NCBI GenBank assembly: GCA_049511115.1 | Contig: JBEKYH010000337.1 | Location: 1-5,893, forward strand | Length of the DNA stretch: 5,893 nucleotides | Source of the DNA: JBEKYH01 sp049511115 | GTDB lineage: Bacteria; Planctomycetota; Phycisphaerae; Tepidisphaerales; Tepidisphaeraceae | Direction of reading: 5' to 3' | Shown here: positions 4,801-5,893 of the stretch, piece by piece | How the letters are laid out: every line of letters starts with the position of its first letter | How positions within the stretch are numbered: position 1 is the stretch's first letter | Notes under the pieces: model-generated | Databases searched by the model: none | What the model was told of the DNA's origin: nothing | The model's input: only the letters and a program-made list of their open reading frames with translations | Position numbers and translations under genes: made by a program

Positions 4801-5893
4801 GGAACGGAGTGGGTATCATCAGTAGCAACGCGGCTTTGAACGTTAATTTGTATGCGGTAGGCTACGTCGACGGTAGCCGCGACGCGGGGACCTCAGTTTA
4901 CGGGTCTAACGAGATTGAGATTAAGAACTCCATTGCAGGCGACTCGAATCTGGACGGCACAGTGAATTTCGCTGACCTGCTGGTAGTTGCCCAGAACTTT
5001 AATAAACTGCTCGATACACACGGAAATGCGCTCGATTGGGCCGACGGCGACTTTAATTATGATGGGACTGTAAACTTCGCGGATTTGTTGCTCGTCGCGC
5101 AGAATTTCAATAAACAATTGGCTGCCGGCGAAGTGACGCAGTTGCCGACCGCGACGGCCGGTAGCTGGGATTTCGCCGTAGACGCCGCCGCTGCCGAAAC
5201 GGTGGTGATGTACGTCGATCCGACGGCGACGGACTCCAACGACACGGGAATCTCCTGGGCGGACGCCTTCCCGGATGTGCAGACGGCGCTTGGCACTGCG
5301 CAAACCATCGAGGCGGATGCTCCCGGTACCCTCATCACCATTGACGTGGCCCAAGGGACGTATTCTCCAGGGACAAGCTCGACTTCGACCTTCCAAATGA
5401 TCAACGATGTTTCCCTTTATGGCGGGTACCCCGGTTACGCTTCGGGCAATCCGGATTTGGATGATTGCAACGTGAGCGATTATCCAACGGTCCTCTACAC
5501 GTCCAGCACCACGACAGACGCAGTGACGGCCACGGGGACAAACGCCAGCGCCGTGATAAACGGTTTCACGATCGCCGATGCCGGCGCGCCGGTTCCCACG
5601 GATGGGATCGAGATGGCGGGTGGAAGTCCGACGATCGCGGACTGCATCTATACGGCTCCGCAATACGTCTGGGTCGCCGACGGCAACTATGAGGCCATCC
5701 AGGAATTCGCCAGCTCGGGCAGCCTGCTTGTCCAGAGCGGGACCTGGGGAACCGGCGACGGCGATTTCCTTTCGCCGGAAGGCGTTGCCACCGACGCCAA
5801 TGGGAATGTGTGGGTCACGGATGTCTACAATAACCGCGTGGAGGAGTTTACTCCCAGCGGCGTTTTTATGATGACGTTCGGCTCATACGGCTC
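1872..5893 (+). CDS. Giant modular LEPR-XLL / beta-helix / dockerin / NHL surface protein (3' end outside window)
   Basis: One open frame of at least 1340 codons without a stop, continuing past the right edge. Modules in order: (a) residues 1-41, Arg/Lys-rich with L-E-Q-R-F-L-M-S at 34-41, a variant of the LEPR-XLL motif found near the N-terminus of large exported planctomycete proteins; no classical hydrophobic signal peptide is seen. (b) About 64-775, a right-handed parallel beta-helix beginning with LRQAINYAN (71-79), with about 19 GGG[I/V/L]-like turns and CTISGD-like strands, resembling Pmp/adhesin repeats. (c) About 777-891, a PATR-type beta-strand module (TTISGGALVIDSAGGLP). (d) About 943-1017, a linker of the kind often placed before dockerins (ALDITNNTFII...TWNGVGIISS). 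(e) 1023-1083, a two-loop type I dockerin. (f) About 1111-1260, a second beta-helix start (MYVDPTATDSNDTGISWADA). (g) From about 1264, NHL repeats. It is likely extracellular or at the cell surface; adhesion or carbohydrate binding is possible but unproven. It may share a transcript with the SUMF1 gene 65 bp upstream. Confidence 0.9.
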   Translation, partial: MGRAYDARQSAMRGGSRKRGGKLQRAAYGVMEDLEQRFLMSVSIQVQTNMDDAATGGITAEGGSSYDASTLRQAINYANTLTQASIITFSSTVTAINLNATLGQIDIATNPNLLLNINNVVGVNVVTVSGGGSTRVFNIDGADATFGNLIVTEGYGGSSGGGGILEDGGNLTLTNCTVSFCTAADGGAIFNTGTTTLTLCAISGCAAEYSDSLGNGAAIDNSTGGTLDVIQCTISGDGSSSNIAAANGGGLYNSGICSLSSTQIATCYANRGGGIYNASSGTISMTGTNTSPTTVSYDQAVGGHGGGLANQGYIKASNTNFDNDSVTGTAYGGGIYNADGGTVVLGDSSTNDSCAVSGDYSSFKGAGIYNGKGSTGANGRYATLKVYDSTLSGDVDGDSLPGSEAITFGAEGGGVKTRGYAYFAGDTITDCTTALNGGGISNGDIEGGAATLTLKQCTLSGDTALAAGGGIFNLSGSLYVGGSTVGGSVSGDGCTAGFISRTVHDSGGGGGVYSNSQGECTMNGCTIEGDSALGSLMRNHVYNYYYGGGGVHIRTTGGTPLIEDCTISGDSSDSLGGGVVFAGTSAATIDFRGDSVVNDTAFGGDGGGIYSCGSNFAVSLGSATVAGADIITSVSGDSCVGEGGGVFVGGAPGYLAAIGCDFGEDTATTDGGGICVEGPAGTLTSCTASYDVAGAGNSTDNFGGGGIYAEDCTLGGDTITNDQAADEYSEGGGLAGSGSTVTNCTISNDSAPAGSGVDVFGDDSLGSALSAPDSLAIDTGATLDVKGYDLTVGGLSGSGTLDDSAGGTPTLTVSNTNTGAAAVGTFAGTIQNTSGVVSLTNTAGTLVLMNTNKFNGVTTISGGALVIDSAGGLPADGTVVNNSMLSILAGYVGAPVNPATVTGTGTISVGTSSEGAYLKLGSTLGSQTTSTASSLIVGPTSALDITNNTFIISFPSGGDPASAIRSYLTSGYDGDTWNGVGIISSNAALNVNLYAVGYVDGSRDAGTSVYGSNEIEIKNSIAGDSNLDGTVNFADLLVVAQNFNKLLDTHGNALDWADGDFNYDGTVNFADLLLVAQNFNKQLAAGEVTQLPTATAGSWDFAVDAAAAETVVMYVDPTATDSNDTGISWADAFPDVQTALGTAQTIEADAPGTLITIDVAQGTYSPGTSSTSTFQMINDVSLYGGYPGYASGNPDLDDCNVSDYPTVLYTSSTTTDAVTATGTNASAVINGFTIADAGAPVPTDGIEMAGGSPTIADCIYTAPQYVWVADGNYEAIQEFASSGSLLVQSGTWGTGDGDFLSPEGVATDANGNVWVTDVYNNRVEEFTPSGVFMMTFGSYG
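2352..4076 (+). repeat. Coding repeats: ~19 GGG[I/V/L] beta-helix turns with a cysteine ladder
   Basis: Residues about 161-735 of the giant protein repeat a pattern of the form C-T-[I/L]-S-G-D, then a variable stretch, then G-G-G-[I/V/L]-[Y/F/A]-[N/S]. Examples are GGAIFN, GGGLYN, GGGIYN (twice), GAGIYN, GGGISN, GGGIFN, GGGGVYS, GGGVVF, GGGIYS, GGGVFV, GGGICV, GGGGIYA and GGGLAG. C-to-GGG spacing is often 11 residues but ranges from about 7 to 23. I count 21 cysteines in the whole helix and none in the PATR-to-dockerin part. At the DNA level the turns give recurrent GGCGGCGGGGG-like tracts on the + strand. The repeats have diverged, so this is an old protein repeat and not a recent tandem duplication. 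Confidence 0.85.
4938..5120 (+). other. Type I dockerin domain (two Ca-binding loops), internal in the giant protein
   Basis: Residues 1023-1083 contain two loops 36 residues apart. Loop 1 is D1024-S-N1026-L-D1028-G-T-V-N1032-F-A-D1035. Loop 2 is D1060-F-N1062-Y-D1064-G-T-V-N1068-F-A-D1071. All side-chain positions expected to bind calcium (1, 3, 5, 9, 12) are Asp or Asn. Each loop is followed by a helix LL[V/L]VAQNFNK. Dockerins bind cohesins in cellulosomes; planctomycetes carry many dockerin-like modules with unknown partners, and no cohesin is visible in this window. The domain usually sits near the C-terminus, but here more than 250 residues follow. Confidence 0.9.
5661..5893 (+). other. 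NHL-repeat module at the right edge of the giant protein (partial)
   Basis: Residues about 1264-1340 read YVWVADGNYEAIQEFASSG, then FLSPEGVATDANGNVWVTD and NNRVEEFTPSGVFMMTFG. This is the NHL pattern: P-x-G-[I/V]-A-x-D-x-x-G-N-[I/V]-[W/Y]-V-[A/T]-D, then N-x-R-[I/V]-x-x-F and S-x-G. One complete repeat (1299-1339) and the end of a preceding one are visible. NHL repeats build beta-propellers of typically six blades, so several hundred more bases of this frame are expected beyond the window. Propellers of this type often mediate protein or ligand binding outside the cell. Confidence 0.8.

Noticed and set aside
1872..5893. A dedicated new defence or toxin system
   Set aside because: No nuclease, polymerase, kinase, toxin or immunity motif is visible; the modules are known extracellular scaffolds, so a surface role is the simpler reading.

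Overview
The window looks like chromosomal DNA from a planctomycete or a close relative (Planctomycetota, for example the Pirellulales/Lacipirellulaceae or Phycisphaerae). This is an inference from protein types: a PEP-CTERM-tailed SUMF1-fold protein, a LEPR-XLL-like N-terminus, an autotransporter-associated beta-strand (PATR-type) module and a two-loop type I dockerin lie side by side, a combination typical of that phylum. All genes read on the + strand and no mobile element, RNA gene or CRISPR array was seen.

Layout. (1) 1-429: the C-terminal 142 codons of a HIT-family nucleotide hydrolase/phosphorylase, cut by the left edge. (2) 430-783: a 354-base gene-free stretch. It starts, directly after the HIT stop codon, with a decaying tandem array of about 10-bp units (430-509). 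It then holds a strong imperfect hairpin (542-574) and weak promoter-like hexamers. (3) 784-1806: a complete 340-residue secreted SUMF1-domain protein with a Sec signal peptide and a C-terminal PEP-CTERM anchor, which lacks the catalytic cysteines of formylglycine-generating enzyme. (4) 1872-5893: one uninterrupted reading frame of at least 1340 codons running off the right edge. No stop codon was found when it was read codon by codon. It encodes a giant modular surface or secreted protein.

Order of modules in the giant protein: basic N-terminus with a LEPR-XLL-like motif, a long cysteine-rich parallel beta-helix with about 19 GGG[I/V/L]-type repeats, a PATR-type beta-strand module, a linker, a two-loop dockerin, a second short beta-helix, then NHL repeats. 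The dockerin is internal rather than C-terminal, and the change from second beta-helix to NHL repeats is abrupt. These are the two most interesting points about the architecture.

How the genes may work together. The HIT gene is probably a housekeeping cytoplasmic enzyme unrelated to the others. The SUMF1/PEP-CTERM gene and the giant LEPR-XLL gene are 65 bp apart, in the same direction, each with a good ribosome binding site and no convincing terminator between them. They may therefore be co-transcribed and belong to the same cell-surface/extracellular programme. No substrate or partner can be named from sequence alone, and nothing here proves a new defence, toxin or enzymatic system.
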